64,000 nt of DNA, taken from assembly GCA_964447285.1 (NCBI GenBank), contig CAYURO010000012.1, positions 1 through 64,000 of the forward strand. Reading direction: 5' to 3'. Position numbers and translations under genes: made by a program. The DNA is from CAJBNH01 sp964447285 (GTDB lineage Bacteria; Myxococcota_A; UBA9042). Within the stretch, counting starts at the first letter, position 1; the number at the start of each line of letters is the position of its first letter. This document shows, one piece after another, positions 28,986 to 38,986 of the stretch. The notes under the pieces are model-generated. The model saw nothing but the letters and a program-made list of their open reading frames with translations, had not been told where the DNA came from and made no database searches.

Positions 28986-30662
28986 ATGGCGAATGGACAC
29001 GACAACGAGACCCGGGTGGCTGGGCAGAAGTGGCAGCAGACGGTGCTGGCGGCCGCGATGCGCAAGCCCTTGCGCAAGGAGCGGTTTTTGCGCTCGACGG
29101 CTGAGGCGGTCGAGGCGCTGTATGGCCCGGTCGGCGACGTGGATGCGGCGAAGTACCTGCGAGACGTAGGCTTTCCGGGTCAGTTTCCGTTCACGCGCGG
29201 CGTGCAGGCGACGATGTACCGCGGTCGGCTGTGGACCATGCGGCAGTACGCGGGGTTCGGCACGGCCAAGGAGTCGAACGAACGTTACCGCTATCTGCTG
29301 GACCGCGGGCAGACCGGCCTGTCGGTGGCCTTCGACCTGCCGACCCAGATGGGCTACGACCCCGACGACCCGATGGCACAGGGCGAGGTGGGGCGCGTGG
29401 GCGTCTCGGTCGCAAGCATCGAGGACATGGCGACGCTGATGGACGGCATCCCGCTGGACAAGGTGTCGGTGTCGATGACGATCAACTCGACCGCCAGCAC
29501 GCTGCTCGCCTTTCTTGTGGCCGTCGCCCACCAGAACGGCGTTGCCTCGCAGGCGCTGCGCGGGACCGTGCAAAACGACATCCTGAAGGAGTACATGGCG
29601 CGCGGCACGTGGATCTATCCACCGCGGCCGTCCATGCGCCTGATCACCGACATGTTCGCCTGGTGCGCGTCGAACGTGCCGCAGTGGAACACGATCTCGG
29701 TCAGCGGCTATCATGTGCGCGAGGCGGGGTGCGACGCAGCGCAGGAGATCGCGTTCACGCTCGGAGACGGCATCGCCTACGTGGATGCAGCGGTGAAGGC
29801 GGGGCTGGACGTCGATTCGTTTGCCGAGCGGATCTCGTTCTTCTTCAACGGCCACAACAACTTCCTGGAGGAGGTGGCCAAGTTTCGCGCTGCCCGCCGG
29901 ATGTGGGCCCGCATCATGCGCGAGCGCTTCGGCGCCCAGAAGGACGAGAGCCTCAAGCTGCGCTTCCACACCCAGACCGGCGGTTCGACGCTGACGGCGC
30001 AGCAGCCCGACAACAACATCGTGCGCGTCACCGTGCAGGCGCTGGCGGCGGTGTTGGGCGGAACACAGAGCCTGCACACGAACAGCCGCGACGAGGCGTT
30101 GGGGCTGCCCACCGAGGCCGCGGCGCAGATCGCCCTGCGGACCCAGCAGATCCTCGCCGCGGAATCGGGTGTGGCGGATGTCGTCGATGCGCTGGCCGGT
30201 TCGTACGTGATCGAGGCGTGGACGGACGAGCTGGAGCGCAAGGCCCAGAACTACCTGACCCGCATCGACGAGCTCGGCGGCATGGTGGCCGCCATCGAAA
30301 AGGGCTATCCGCAGCGCGAGATTCAGGACAGCGCGTACCGCACCCAAATTGCCATCGAGTCGGGAGAGCAGGTCATCGTCGGCGTCAACCAGTACCGCAA
30401 CGCTGTCGAGCCTCCGGTGCCGGTGCTGCGGATCAATCCCGCGGTGGAACGCGATCAGGTCGAGCGGATCCGGGCCCTGCGGCTGAAGCGGGATCAAGCG
30501 GCCACCGACGCTGCACTGCGGTCGTTGGGCGATGCGGCGGCGGGATCCGACAACTTGATGCCCGCCATTGTTCACGCAGTGCAAAATCAGGCGACAATGG
30601 GAGAAATCGGCCATACCCTTCGACGCGTCTTTGGTCGTCACGAGGAAGTGCTGGTCGTGTGA
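28986..30662 (+). CDS. Methylmalonyl-CoA mutase family catalytic (large) subunit
   Basis: Predicted 558-residue B12-dependent acyl-CoA mutase, alpha (substrate-binding TIM-barrel) chain. Family blocks include FPFTRGVQATMYRGRLWTMR, GLSVAFDLPTQMGYD, TINSTAS, GTVQNDILKEYMARGTWI, SISGYH-type SVSGYHVREAG, GHNNFLEE and LGGTQSLHTNSRDEALGLPT. The Tyr of TMY and the Arg of PSMR are consistent with methylmalonyl- rather than isobutyryl-CoA as substrate, by known family rules. The chain stops at the end of the barrel domain: there is no C-terminal cobalamin-binding domain (no DxHxxG), so a separate small subunit is needed and none is in the window. AGGAG lies 9 bp before ATG 28986; a TTG one codon earlier is possible. 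Likely role: propionate or odd-chain metabolism. Confidence 0.93.
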   Translation: MANGHDNETRVAGQKWQQTVLAAAMRKPLRKERFLRSTAEAVEALYGPVGDVDAAKYLRDVGFPGQFPFTRGVQATMYRGRLWTMRQYAGFGTAKESNERYRYLLDRGQTGLSVAFDLPTQMGYDPDDPMAQGEVGRVGVSVASIEDMATLMDGIPLDKVSVSMTINSTASTLLAFLVAVAHQNGVASQALRGTVQNDILKEYMARGTWIYPPRPSMRLITDMFAWCASNVPQWNTISVSGYHVREAGCDAAQEIAFTLGDGIAYVDAAVKAGLDVDSFAERISFFFNGHNNFLEEVAKFRAARRMWARIMRERFGAQKDESLKLRFHTQTGGSTLTAQQPDNNIVRVTVQALAAVLGGTQSLHTNSRDEALGLPTEAAAQIALRTQQILAAESGVADVVDALAGSYVIEAWTDELERKAQNYLTRIDELGGMVAAIEKGYPQREIQDSAYRTQIAIESGEQVIVGVNQYRNAVEPPVPVLRINPAVERDQVERIRALRLKRDQAATDAALRSLGDAAAGSDNLMPAIVHAVQNQATMGEIGHTLRRVFGRHEEVLVV

Positions 30663-30715
30663 GGCCGCTGCGTTCCCCCGCAGTTCGCCCTGCTGGCGAC
30701 TTGCGGGAGGAACAA

Positions 30716-33700
30716 ATGGGTCCGCATGTTACGGGTTGCTTGCGCTGGGCGGTGATGCTGCTTGCGCTGGTCGCAGGCACGGGCGAGGCCGGCGCTGGCG
30801 TCAAGGTGGTCAAGGCTCCCACCGTGATTGACTTCGAGGTGCATGGGCGCGTCACCGCCCTGCAGGACGATGTCGCTACGATCAACCGCGGCCTGGACGA
30901 CGGCCTGACGGCCGGGCGCGACGACCTGGTGTTCTATCCCCTGCGGCAAGGGACCGGCGAGACCTCCAAGAGCATCGACGCGCTCGTGATCCTGGCTTCG
31001 GGTCGGGTGCAGTCGATCAGCGCCGACAGTGCGCAAGTCAGGCTCGAGCGCAAGACCGACGAGGTTCGGGTCGGCGATCTGTTCAGCTACAAACTGCAGG
31101 TACCGGCGGTGCTGGACGACGACCCGCTGACCCGGGTGGCCGCGATGGACGTCCAGCTTCGCAGTCTGGACAGCGACAAGCCCATGTATACGTTGGCGGA
31201 ACGCATTCGCGACCCCAGCCCGGCCGCGGGGACGGCGATCTACGAGCGGCTGATCGCCGAGGTTCGCGCGCAGGTCGAGCTTGCCGACGCCGCGTTCACC
31301 AAGCCCATTCCCGGCGGTCGGTTCCACGGACAGCAGCTCAGCGAGGCGTTCCAGCGCACCAGCGCCGCGGACCTCGAAGAATTTCTGCTCTTCATCGACG
31401 AGTACCCCGGCAAGTACATTGGCCAGACCTGGAAGCTGGTCGAGGTGTATGCGACCTGGATCATCAACCGCACCCCTTCGGGTCAAGACAAGCGGCTCGA
31501 GCGCCGGGTGGCGCCGCTGGTCGCCGAGGGCGAGGCCCTTTCGCGTGCAGGCAAGCTGGACCAGGCCGAGCAGGTGTTTCGCGAAGTCTTGCGCCAGCAC
31601 CCGGCATCCAGCGTGGCGAAGAAGACCGTGGCGTCCATCGACCAGATCGAGGACCTGCGACGAGCGCTGCGGCGAGATCCGGCCGACCAGACGGTGCGCT
31701 ATGACCTGATGGTCGCATACGGAGAGGTCGAAGCGTGGCCGCTGGTGCTGCAAGAGGCACTGACGCTCGCGAAGACCGACTTTCGCGCGCACCGGGTGGC
31801 CTACTGGCGCGGCGTGGCGCTGAGCGAGCTGGGCAAGTACGACGAGGCGATCAAGGTCTTCGAGAAGATCAAGCTGCCTGAGGACGACAAGACGTGGGGT
31901 CCGGCGACGGCGCGCAAGCTGCAAGAGGCCCGAATTCGCAAGGCCTCGGGCGCCAAGGTCGGGTCGACGCGCTCGTTCCGCGAGTGGGTGGATTTGGCCC
32001 AAGCGGAGGAGAAGGCCGGGGAGTTCGAGAGCGCGCAGAAGAAGCTCTACATGGCCCGCAAGGTGGCGGTGAACGTCGACGAGTTGCAGCAGGTCGGGGT
32101 GGCAGCGTCGCGCCTGGTCGAGCTGCGGTCGATGGTCTCGGTTTGCGAGACGCTGAAGACGACGGTCGGCGACCACAACCTGGACAAGATGGAAGACCGC
32201 ATCGCGGCCGTCGTGAAGCTGGCGCGCGCCCACAAGGTCGAAACGGTCGCGCTGAAGTGCCTGGACAAGGCGTCAGAGCGGGCGCGGGACAAGGACGAGT
32301 ACGCGGCGGCCCTACGAATCGACACGGTGCGCACCGAACTGGCGCCGACCGTTGCGTCGGTGTGGCGCGATCTGGGATGGACGGCGTTCGGGGCGCAGGA
32401 CCTCGCGCTCGCCGAGAAGGCCACGCGCCAGGCGCTGCAGATGGACGACAATTCCGCGTTCGGCCACCACCTGCTGGGCCTGGTGCTGCTGGCGCGCGGC
32501 GACCTGGACGGCGCCGAGGCCGAGGCAAAGAAGTCCTGCAACAACGCCACTTACGAGTGGCCGCGGCGCACCCTCGCGCGGATTGCCACGGCCCGCGGCC
32601 AGCACGACGCGGCGGTGGCGATGGCGCTGGAAGCCCGCAAGCTCGCCGACGATCCGGCCAGCATGGCGCTAGGCCTGCGCGGCGTGGTGTATGCGCGCGA
32701 TGCGGCCCGAGCGATCGCCGCCGGCACCGACGTGGCCCGCCAGCGGTTGCGGCTGTTGCGCGCGCTGGTGCAACTCGGCCTCTGGAACCGGGTGGGCGAG
32801 GAACTCGACGCGCTGAAGGGGACGGCGAACTACGACGACGCCTGCTGGGCGGTGGCCGAGACCGAAGACACCGAGGCCCCGGTGGCCCTGCGGCTGCGCG
32901 CGGCCCGCGACGGCAAGGCCGAGTCACCCCGGCAGAAGGCGCTGCTCGAGCGGATCACGGCCGAGTCTGACCTGACCACGGCGGGCGCGACCCCGGTGGG
33001 CGAGGGCGCGCGGCTGCGGCTGGCGCGGCTGCTGGTCAAGGAAGGGCGCTTTCATCTAGCGATCGCCACCGTCGGCCCCGTGACGCAAAAGGCCAGCAGC
33101 GACGCGGTCGAACGGCAGGCGCAGGACATCTCGGACGCGGCGCACAAGGGGCTGGACGCCGACGATCTGGTGGCGCAGGCCGACGAGGTGCGCGAACGCG
33201 GTGGCGGCGACGCCCAGACCGAGAAGCTGTACGGCGAGGCCGCGCGCCGATTCGAGGCCATCGAGGTCTGGGGCCGAGCGAGCATGGCCGCCTTTTACCG
33301 CGCGTGGGCACTGGCGATGCAGGGCCGCAGCGAAGAGGCGTTGCAGGCCATCACGGCGCTGGAACCGCGGTTGCGCGGCAACGTGCCTGCTTTGGTGATG
33401 ATCGACATCGCGATGGTCAAGGCCGGCGTCCTGTCGTGGCGCGGCAACCTGGACGCGAACGCCAAGGCCGTGGCCGAGTCGATGGAGACCTGCCGCACAC
33501 TCGACGAGGATCGCTGCGTGCACAATATGCTGCTACAGCGGTCGAGCCTGATGGTCAGCGAGGGCAGGCTGGCCGAGGCGATCGCCGATGCGAGCCAAGT
33601 CCTTGAGTTTGCCAAGGCACTTGGCTTCGACGAGCAGGCGCGCCGGGCGCTGTTCCAGGTCGGCGACATCAGCCTGGTGGCGGGCGACCTCGTCAAGGCC

Positions 33701-35800
33701 CAGCAGGTGGCCGTCGAACTGCTGGATGCGTCGCGCAAGGCCAAGGACGCGGGCAACGAGCGGTACGCATTGATGTTGCACGGCGCAGTGGCGGCACGGC
33801 GCGGCGACGCGCCCGCGGCGCTCGGCTGGTTTGCCGACGTGTTCCGCGTGGGCGAGCGCACCGGCGACAATGGCGTCAAGGCAATGGCCAAGCTGTTCGA
33901 GGGCTTTACCCACCTGGACGCCAGCCACGAGCCCAAGAAGGCGCTGCCGGCGTTCGAGGCAGCGACCCAGTTCTTCGACAAGGCGGGCGACGACTACAAC
34001 GTGGCCCGCTCGCGCCACGGCACCGGCCGCGCCCGACTCGAGCTGGGCCAGGCGGACGCGGCGCGCACGGTGCTAGAGGCGGTGCTGGCGTTTGCCACCA
34101 AGGTCGGCAGGCAGACGTTGGTCGCCGCCGCGCACGTCGAGTTGTGCCACGTCGAGTTGTTGGCCGGCCGCAAGCCCGAGGCCCTGGCGCACGCGCAGGC
34201 GGCGGTCGCGATTGCCGAGAAGACCGACATCGACAGCGACCGGTGGGCGGCCCTGCACGCGTTGGGACGGGCCCTGGACGCCGCGGGCCAGGCAGAGCAG
34301 GCGGCGGAGAAGCTGCGCGAGGCCGCCAAGACGCTGGCGCGCGAGATCGGCCGGTCGGGCGGCGAGGAGCAGCAGCAGGGCGCGACGGGCTACGGGCGCA
34401 GCCGCAAGGTGTTCAAGGACGCCATCGACGTCTTCATTCGCTTGGGGCGGACCAACGAAGCATTAGAGATCCTTCAGCTTTCGCGAGACGCCGCGCTGCG
34501 GCGCATGTTCAAGGGCGTGCGACCCGAGGTCAGCGACGCCGCCGCCGGCAAGGCGCTGGATGTCGTGCAGTCGGCCAGCGAACAGGCCGAGGCTGCCCGC
34601 CGCGCGCTCGAAGCCGAAAAGGCCAAGCCCGACGCCGAACGGTCCGAGGCGCGCATCCAGGCGCTGGGCGAGCGCGTGGCGGCGAACGTCCAACAGCTGA
34701 ACCAGCTGCTGTTCCAACTGAAGAGCAACCATCCTCGTCTCTACAGCCTCGCGGCCAACGTCGCCGACCCGCGCACGCTGGTGGCCGATCGCGACGTCCT
34801 GGCCAAGGACACGATGATCGTCGCGTACTTCCTGGCCGGCGACGTCCTGTACATCTTCACCATCGCCCCCGGTCGCAAGGACGCCCACGCCTTCAAGGTC
34901 GAGTTGGGCGACATCGACCTGCGCCAGACGGTCGAGGAGTGGCGCGAGGCAGTGAAGAAGCGCACGCCCAAGGTCGCGGTGCTGGGGCGCAAGCTGTACG
35001 ACAAATTGCTGGCGCCCGTCGAAGTCGACATCGCCCAGGCCAAGACGCTGCTGATCGTGCCGTCTGGCCCGCTGTTCTTCCTGCCGTTCGGCGCGCTGGA
35101 GACCAAGGTGGGCACGAAGTCCGTGTACGCCGTCGAGAAGTGGCGCATCGCGACGCTGATGTCGACCACGATGGGCTCGCTGCACCGGCCGCGTCCCAAG
35201 GGTCGATGGGGCTCGATGGCGGCCTTTGCCAATCCCGACGGCAGCTTGCCCGGCGCCCAGGCCGAGGTCGAAAAGGTGCGCGACGCCGTGTTCCGCGACG
35301 CCAAGCTGTTCGTGGGCGCCAAGGCCATCGAAGAGGCGGTGCGCGGGGCGGTGGGGCAGAATCGCATCCTGCACTTCGCCACCCACGGCATCCTGTCGCC
35401 CGACCGGCTGGCCAGCCACTTGCAGATGGCCGCTGGACCGCTGACGGTCAATGCAATCGCGGGGTTGCCGTTTGGCGAGACGACCGATCTGGCGGTGCTG
35501 TCGGCGTGCGAGACGGCGGTGTCGATGGGCGAGACGGCCGAAGAAGGCATCTCGATCGCCGAGGCCTTTGCCTTCGGCGGCGTGCAGACGCTGGTGGCCA
35601 GTTTGTGGAGCGTGCCCGACGACGCCACGTCTGAGTTGATGGTCCGCTTCTACCGCAACCTGCGCGCCGGCAAGGGCGACACGGTCGATGCGTTGCGGAC
35701 GGCGCAGCTGGACCTGCTGAAGCTGGACATGAGCGGACGCAAGCCCTTCTCGCAGCCGATTCACTGGGCGGCGTTCGGGGTCATCGGCGACTATCGGTAG
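30716..35800 (+). CDS. Secreted TPR-CHAT (caspase-like) protein
   Basis: Predicted 1,694-residue exported protein. The ATG at 30716 has GGGAGG 5 bp upstream and opens a Sec signal (GCLRWAVMLLALVAGTGEAGA); the frame open back to 29231 is a shadow of the mutase gene. Residues about 220-1300 are an all-helical, Ala-rich array with many tetratricopeptide-like repeats. The C-terminal 350 residues are a CHAT domain: IVPSGPLFFLPFGAL, HFATHG with His1557 and LSACET with Cys1598 form the caspase-type dyad, followed by AFAFGGVQTLVASLW and HWAAFGVIGDY. Most CHAT proteins are cytoplasmic; here the signal puts the predicted peptidase in the periplasm or outside. It converges on the M48-like gene, and a trypsin-like gene lies nearby, so a protease network is possible. 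Confidence 0.9.
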   Translation: MGPHVTGCLRWAVMLLALVAGTGEAGAGVKVVKAPTVIDFEVHGRVTALQDDVATINRGLDDGLTAGRDDLVFYPLRQGTGETSKSIDALVILASGRVQSISADSAQVRLERKTDEVRVGDLFSYKLQVPAVLDDDPLTRVAAMDVQLRSLDSDKPMYTLAERIRDPSPAAGTAIYERLIAEVRAQVELADAAFTKPIPGGRFHGQQLSEAFQRTSAADLEEFLLFIDEYPGKYIGQTWKLVEVYATWIINRTPSGQDKRLERRVAPLVAEGEALSRAGKLDQAEQVFREVLRQHPASSVAKKTVASIDQIEDLRRALRRDPADQTVRYDLMVAYGEVEAWPLVLQEALTLAKTDFRAHRVAYWRGVALSELGKYDEAIKVFEKIKLPEDDKTWGPATARKLQEARIRKASGAKVGSTRSFREWVDLAQAEEKAGEFESAQKKLYMARKVAVNVDELQQVGVAASRLVELRSMVSVCETLKTTVGDHNLDKMEDRIAAVVKLARAHKVETVALKCLDKASERARDKDEYAAALRIDTVRTELAPTVASVWRDLGWTAFGAQDLALAEKATRQALQMDDNSAFGHHLLGLVLLARGDLDGAEAEAKKSCNNATYEWPRRTLARIATARGQHDAAVAMALEARKLADDPASMALGLRGVVYARDAARAIAAGTDVARQRLRLLRALVQLGLWNRVGEELDALKGTANYDDACWAVAETEDTEAPVALRLRAARDGKAESPRQKALLERITAESDLTTAGATPVGEGARLRLARLLVKEGRFHLAIATVGPVTQKASSDAVERQAQDISDAAHKGLDADDLVAQADEVRERGGGDAQTEKLYGEAARRFEAIEVWGRASMAAFYRAWALAMQGRSEEALQAITALEPRLRGNVPALVMIDIAMVKAGVLSWRGNLDANAKAVAESMETCRTLDEDRCVHNMLLQRSSLMVSEGRLAEAIADASQVLEFAKALGFDEQARRALFQVGDISLVAGDLVKAQQVAVELLDASRKAKDAGNERYALMLHGAVAARRGDAPAALGWFADVFRVGERTGDNGVKAMAKLFEGFTHLDASHEPKKALPAFEAATQFFDKAGDDYNVARSRHGTGRARLELGQADAARTVLEAVLAFATKVGRQTLVAAAHVELCHVELLAGRKPEALAHAQAAVAIAEKTDIDSDRWAALHALGRALDAAGQAEQAAEKLREAAKTLAREIGRSGGEEQQQGATGYGRSRKVFKDAIDVFIRLGRTNEALEILQLSRDAALRRMFKGVRPEVSDAAAGKALDVVQSASEQAEAARRALEAEKAKPDAERSEARIQALGERVAANVQQLNQLLFQLKSNHPRLYSLAANVADPRTLVADRDVLAKDTMIVAYFLAGDVLYIFTIAPGRKDAHAFKVELGDIDLRQTVEEWREAVKKRTPKVAVLGRKLYDKLLAPVEVDIAQAKTLLIVPSGPLFFLPFGALETKVGTKSVYAVEKWRIATLMSTTMGSLHRPRPKGRWGSMAAFANPDGSLPGAQAEVEKVRDAVFRDAKLFVGAKAIEEAVRGAVGQNRILHFATHGILSPDRLASHLQMAAGPLTVNAIAGLPFGETTDLAVLSACETAVSMGETAEEGISIAEAFAFGGVQTLVASLWSVPDDATSELMVRFYRNLRAGKGDTVDALRTAQLDLLKLDMSGRKPFSQPIHWAAFGVIGDYR

Positions 35801-35841
35801 GGTGTCGCGGCCCAGCCTCGGGTCGCAGCACCGTCACTGGC

Positions 35842-37788
35842 TCAATCGCCTTCCAGCACCGCCAGCCGACGCACGCTGCCGTCCGGCGTGGCGTACAGCA
35901 CGCCCAGCGACACACCCAGCGGCTCGCACGCCACCATGTAGCCCGACTCGCCCAGGTCCGAGACGCCCATGTAGCTCATGCCCTCGCCGCACAGGCAGAT
36001 CCACGTGTTCAGCGGGGGCAGCTCCATCGCGCTTGCGTCGATCATGCGAATCGCGATGCGCAACGCCGACAGCACGGGACTGGTTACCGCCGGCAGGTCG
36101 ACGCGAGACCAGCGCACGCCCGCGCGGCCGTCGTCGGGCACGCAGGTGGTGATGCCGGTGGTGGTGCCGGTGCGCTCGGCGACGTCGGCCTTGGGCAGTG
36201 TATGCGCCTGCTTCCAGCCGGTCGGGCAGGCACCCAGCTTGGCCGGATTCGGCGCCCTGGCGGTCGGAATGGCCAGCGTGGCGGGGGCGGACGGATTACC
36301 GATGCATTTCGGTAGGTTGGGCGCTGGCGCGGTGACTGCCGCCTTGGGGTCGGCCAGTGCGGCGACGTAGGCGTCGAGTTGGCGGTGGGCGCGGAAGGCA
36401 GCCCGCTTTTTCGCTAGCGGTTGCGCCCACTTCGCCACGGCCTTGGTATCGGTCGGCGGCGGCGCGGGCGGTGCGGCCTGTACGGCAGCCAGGAAGTCGA
36501 CGAGCGCGAGGTTGGCGGAAAGCGCCCGCTTGACCGGCTCGGGGGCCTTGGCGGACAGCGCCTTCGTCGCGATCTCGTGCTGGCGGCGCGCGACGTCGGC
36601 CTCGCCCAGGTAGAAGGCGACGCACGATTGGCCCGCGGCGACGGTCAGCGGCGAGGCGCCCATTTCGCTCGCCTCGTCGAGCAACCTGCGCGCCGTCATC
36701 AGGTTTCGGCGTGCGGTCTCGGTCTCGGCGGCGCCGCGCACGGGGCCCGCGGGTTCCGGCTCCTCCCACAGCGCCGTGTGGCCCGCGAAAATCGGCGCGC
36801 AACGCAGGTGGCCCGCGCTTTGTGGCAGCCGGGCCGCTTCGAGCCACGGCGCATCGGGTGCCGCGTGCATCATCAGCACCAACGCGCGGGCGACCAGCAG
36901 CTCGGGGATCGGCAACCCCGTGCTTCGCATCAGGTCTTCTGCCCACGCCAGCAGCCGGGTGGCCGACCCCGTCTCTCCCGACAGCGCCAGGGCAACGCTG
37001 ACCTGGTACATGTTTTCGAAGGCGTCGAACTGGTCCAAGGCGTCCATCACCGCCGCCTTGCGCTGGTCGATGTTGAACTGCCGCACGCCGAACTCCTGCT
37101 GCAAGAAGGCCGACACCAGATCGGCGCGGGCAAGCGCACGGGTCGGAAAGCCTGCGAGCGCGATGAAGAAGGCCGACCGCCGATCCGCCAGCGCCTCTTC
37201 GGTCTTGCCCTTGCCTGGCCGGGCAAAAGCGGCGAGCTGGCAGCCGTCGGACGAGAAGTCGTTGGCGCGGTGGCCCAGCTCGTGACCCAACACGAAGGCC
37301 AGAAAGTCCTTGGGGTACGTCTTCTTGCGCAGCACGAGCTCGATCAGCGAGTCGGGCACGTACACGAGCGGCGGCGCCCCCGGGCAGATGTAGGCGGCCG
37401 GAGAGAACGGCTTGGCCTCCTCGCCCGTACCGATCCGCGCCTCTGGAGCCAGCACGACCAGACCGGTCTCGCGTCCTGTCAACGCCGCGAACGGTCTCTC
37501 GATCTTGCGCCAGATGGCGACGATCGCCTTGACGTTCGGGTCGTCGTCCTTGGCCCGCGGTGCGGCGTCCATGGCACGGCAGATGCGCTCGGGCGGTCCG
37601 TCGTAACACGAGTCGCGCTCCCCAGCGGCAGGCGCTGCCGCCGGGGTTGCCGCCAGGGGAGTCGCCGGCGGGGCAGGATCTGCCGCCCGCACTGGGGATG
37701 ACCAAGAGCACGCCGCGGTCAGGGCGACCAAAGCGAGCAGACCACGGGCGGTGCCCGACGAAAGTCGGCAGAAACAAAGGGCGTTCAT
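35842..37788 (-). CDS. Exported M48-like metalloprotease
   Basis: Predicted 648-residue exported zinc protease. The N-terminus MNALCFCRLSSGTARGLLALVALTAACS is a signal; it may be a lipoprotein (Cys27) or be cleaved after PVRA. The zinc motif is FVLGHELGHRANDF (His169, Glu170, His173), and EEALADRRSAF near 197-207 supplies the third ligand in the style of M48 (ExxAD). Both halves are there, so it is likely active. The C-terminal 300 residues are helical, then end in a Cys-containing domain (CLCGEGMSYMGVSDLGESGY) I do not recognise. It is the last gene of a minus-strand group behind an unknown exported protein and a trypsin-like lipoprotein, and converges with the CHAT gene 41 bp away. AGG lies 7 bp before the ATG. 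Confidence 0.85.
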   Translation of the reverse strand: MNALCFCRLSSGTARGLLALVALTAACSWSSPVRAADPAPPATPLAATPAAAPAAGERDSCYDGPPERICRAMDAAPRAKDDDPNVKAIVAIWRKIERPFAALTGRETGLVVLAPEARIGTGEEAKPFSPAAYICPGAPPLVYVPDSLIELVLRKKTYPKDFLAFVLGHELGHRANDFSSDGCQLAAFARPGKGKTEEALADRRSAFFIALAGFPTRALARADLVSAFLQQEFGVRQFNIDQRKAAVMDALDQFDAFENMYQVSVALALSGETGSATRLLAWAEDLMRSTGLPIPELLVARALVLMMHAAPDAPWLEAARLPQSAGHLRCAPIFAGHTALWEEPEPAGPVRGAAETETARRNLMTARRLLDEASEMGASPLTVAAGQSCVAFYLGEADVARRQHEIATKALSAKAPEPVKRALSANLALVDFLAAVQAAPPAPPPTDTKAVAKWAQPLAKKRAAFRAHRQLDAYVAALADPKAAVTAPAPNLPKCIGNPSAPATLAIPTARAPNPAKLGACPTGWKQAHTLPKADVAERTGTTTGITTCVPDDGRAGVRWSRVDLPAVTSPVLSALRIAIRMIDASAMELPPLNTWICLCGEGMSYMGVSDLGESGYMVACEPLGVSLGVLYATPDGSVRRLAVLEGD

Positions 37789-37901
37789 GTCAGGACCTGT
37801 GGGCGGGGGCGCGTCGCGTCGGGCCGTGGGTGCCGCAGGATGCGGGGCACATGGAGCCGGTGGGCGCGCGGGGTCGACTGGCGGGTCGACGACGGACCCG
37901 G

Positions 37902-38867
37902 CTAGACGTCGGACTTGGCGCTCAACACCTGCTCGGCAGAGGACTTGATGACGCCCATGTCGGGCGCGTCCTTCTTGAGCTCGACGGCGATGGCGCGCAT
38001 CAGCGTCGCGATCTTGCGGTCGGTGCCGCCGAAGGCCGCGTCTTCGTCGAGCAAGACGCAGATGGGCTCGGCCATGTCGGCATACGTCGCGCTGCCGCCG
38101 GCCGAGCCGACCATCAGCGCCATGCCCGTCCAGATGCCGGCCAGATAGTAGCCGTGGGCGCGCTGGGGACCGGCGGCGATGCCCAACATGCCGGCCTTCA
38201 TCGCGGCCGCGTAGACCATGCCCAGCAGCTCGCCGTCCATCTTCTCGTCGCGCAGGGCAAGCGCGATGAACAGCTTGGCGGTGGTCTGGGTGTCGGCGCT
38301 AAGGCCGGACAGGGCGTCAAAGCCGTTCATCAGGTTCGTCGCGAGCTCCTTGGCCGCTGCATCGTTGCCGGCGTTCAGCAGCGTGGGCAGGAAGCCCAGA
38401 GCGACGGCGTACTGCAGCACGGCGACGTCCTTGGCCTCGGCGTTACCGGCGAAGCCCAGAGGGCCTTCCGGCGCCTTGATCTTCGCGGTCTTGGCCAGGT
38501 CGATCGACTTGGCGTTGGTCTTTGCGCTGGCCATCTGCGACGCAAGCACGGCCCAGGCGCCCGTGTTGCCACCGGCCATCAGCATCGGCTGGACAGCGAC
38601 GGTGTGGCTGGCCAGGAGTTCGTCCTTGGTGATCTCGACCTTGGTCAGGTCGACCTTGGGCTTCTCTGGGGCGGGTGCGGGTGCGGGAGCCGGTGCGGCA
38701 GCGGGAGCCGGAGCGGCCTCGGCAGGCTTGGCGGCTTCCTTCTTGGCGTCCTTGGTGGCCGCGGCCTTCTTGGCGGCGGGCTTCTGCGCGAGCGCCGGGG
38801 CGCCCACCAGGGCCAGCGCGGCCGTCAAGGCGGCAGCGCTCATCATGCGATTCATCAAGCTCTTCAT
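37902..38867 (-). CDS. Uncharacterised exported protein with Ala/Pro/Lys linker
   Basis: Predicted 321-residue periplasmic protein of unknown function. GGAG lies 8 bp ahead of ATG 38867. The Sec signal ends near PALAQ; residues about 28-70 are a low-complexity Lys/Ala then Ala/Pro linker that could span peptidoglycan. The remaining 250 residues are helical and rich in Ala, Met and Gly, without Cys or any catalytic motif I recognise. It lies between the trypsin-like and the M48-like genes on the same strand, with gaps of 103 and 113 bp, so a shared transcript is likely. It could be a chaperone, inhibitor or substrate of the neighbouring proteases, but this is only context. Confidence 0.75.
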   Translation of the reverse strand: MKSLMNRMMSAAALTAALALVGAPALAQKPAAKKAAATKDAKKEAAKPAEAAPAPAAAPAPAPAPAPEKPKVDLTKVEITKDELLASHTVAVQPMLMAGGNTGAWAVLASQMASAKTNAKSIDLAKTAKIKAPEGPLGFAGNAEAKDVAVLQYAVALGFLPTLLNAGNDAAAKELATNLMNGFDALSGLSADTQTTAKLFIALALRDEKMDGELLGMVYAAAMKAGMLGIAAGPQRAHGYYLAGIWTGMALMVGSAGGSATYADMAEPICVLLDEDAAFGGTDRKIATLMRAIAVELKKDAPDMGVIKSSAEQVLSAKSDV

Positions 38868-38932
38868 GTTCAGGTCTCCTGTCGTTCGGTGCTGCGTTCT
38901 GCGGTGGGACCGTGTCCCGCGCGCGCTGCGGT

Positions 38933-38986
38933 CGTTACTTCGACGAGATACGCTACCTCGACGAGATGCGCTACTTCGACGAGATG
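38933..38986. repeat. Three tandem 18-bp repeats across a stop codon
   Basis: Three near-identical 18-bp units (38933-38950, 38951-38968, 38969-38986; consensus CGCTACTTCGACGAGATG). The first copy read on the minus strand encodes the last residues of the trypsin-like protein and its stop (R-I-S-S-K-stop). The next two in-frame copies each repeat the same ending with a further stop codon. Confidence 0.95.

Noticed and set aside
29231..30715. N-terminal extension of the CHAT protein to a 2,189-residue frame
   Set aside because: The extension overlaps the mutase gene in another frame, and the ATG at 30716 has a strong ribosome site followed by a clear signal peptide.
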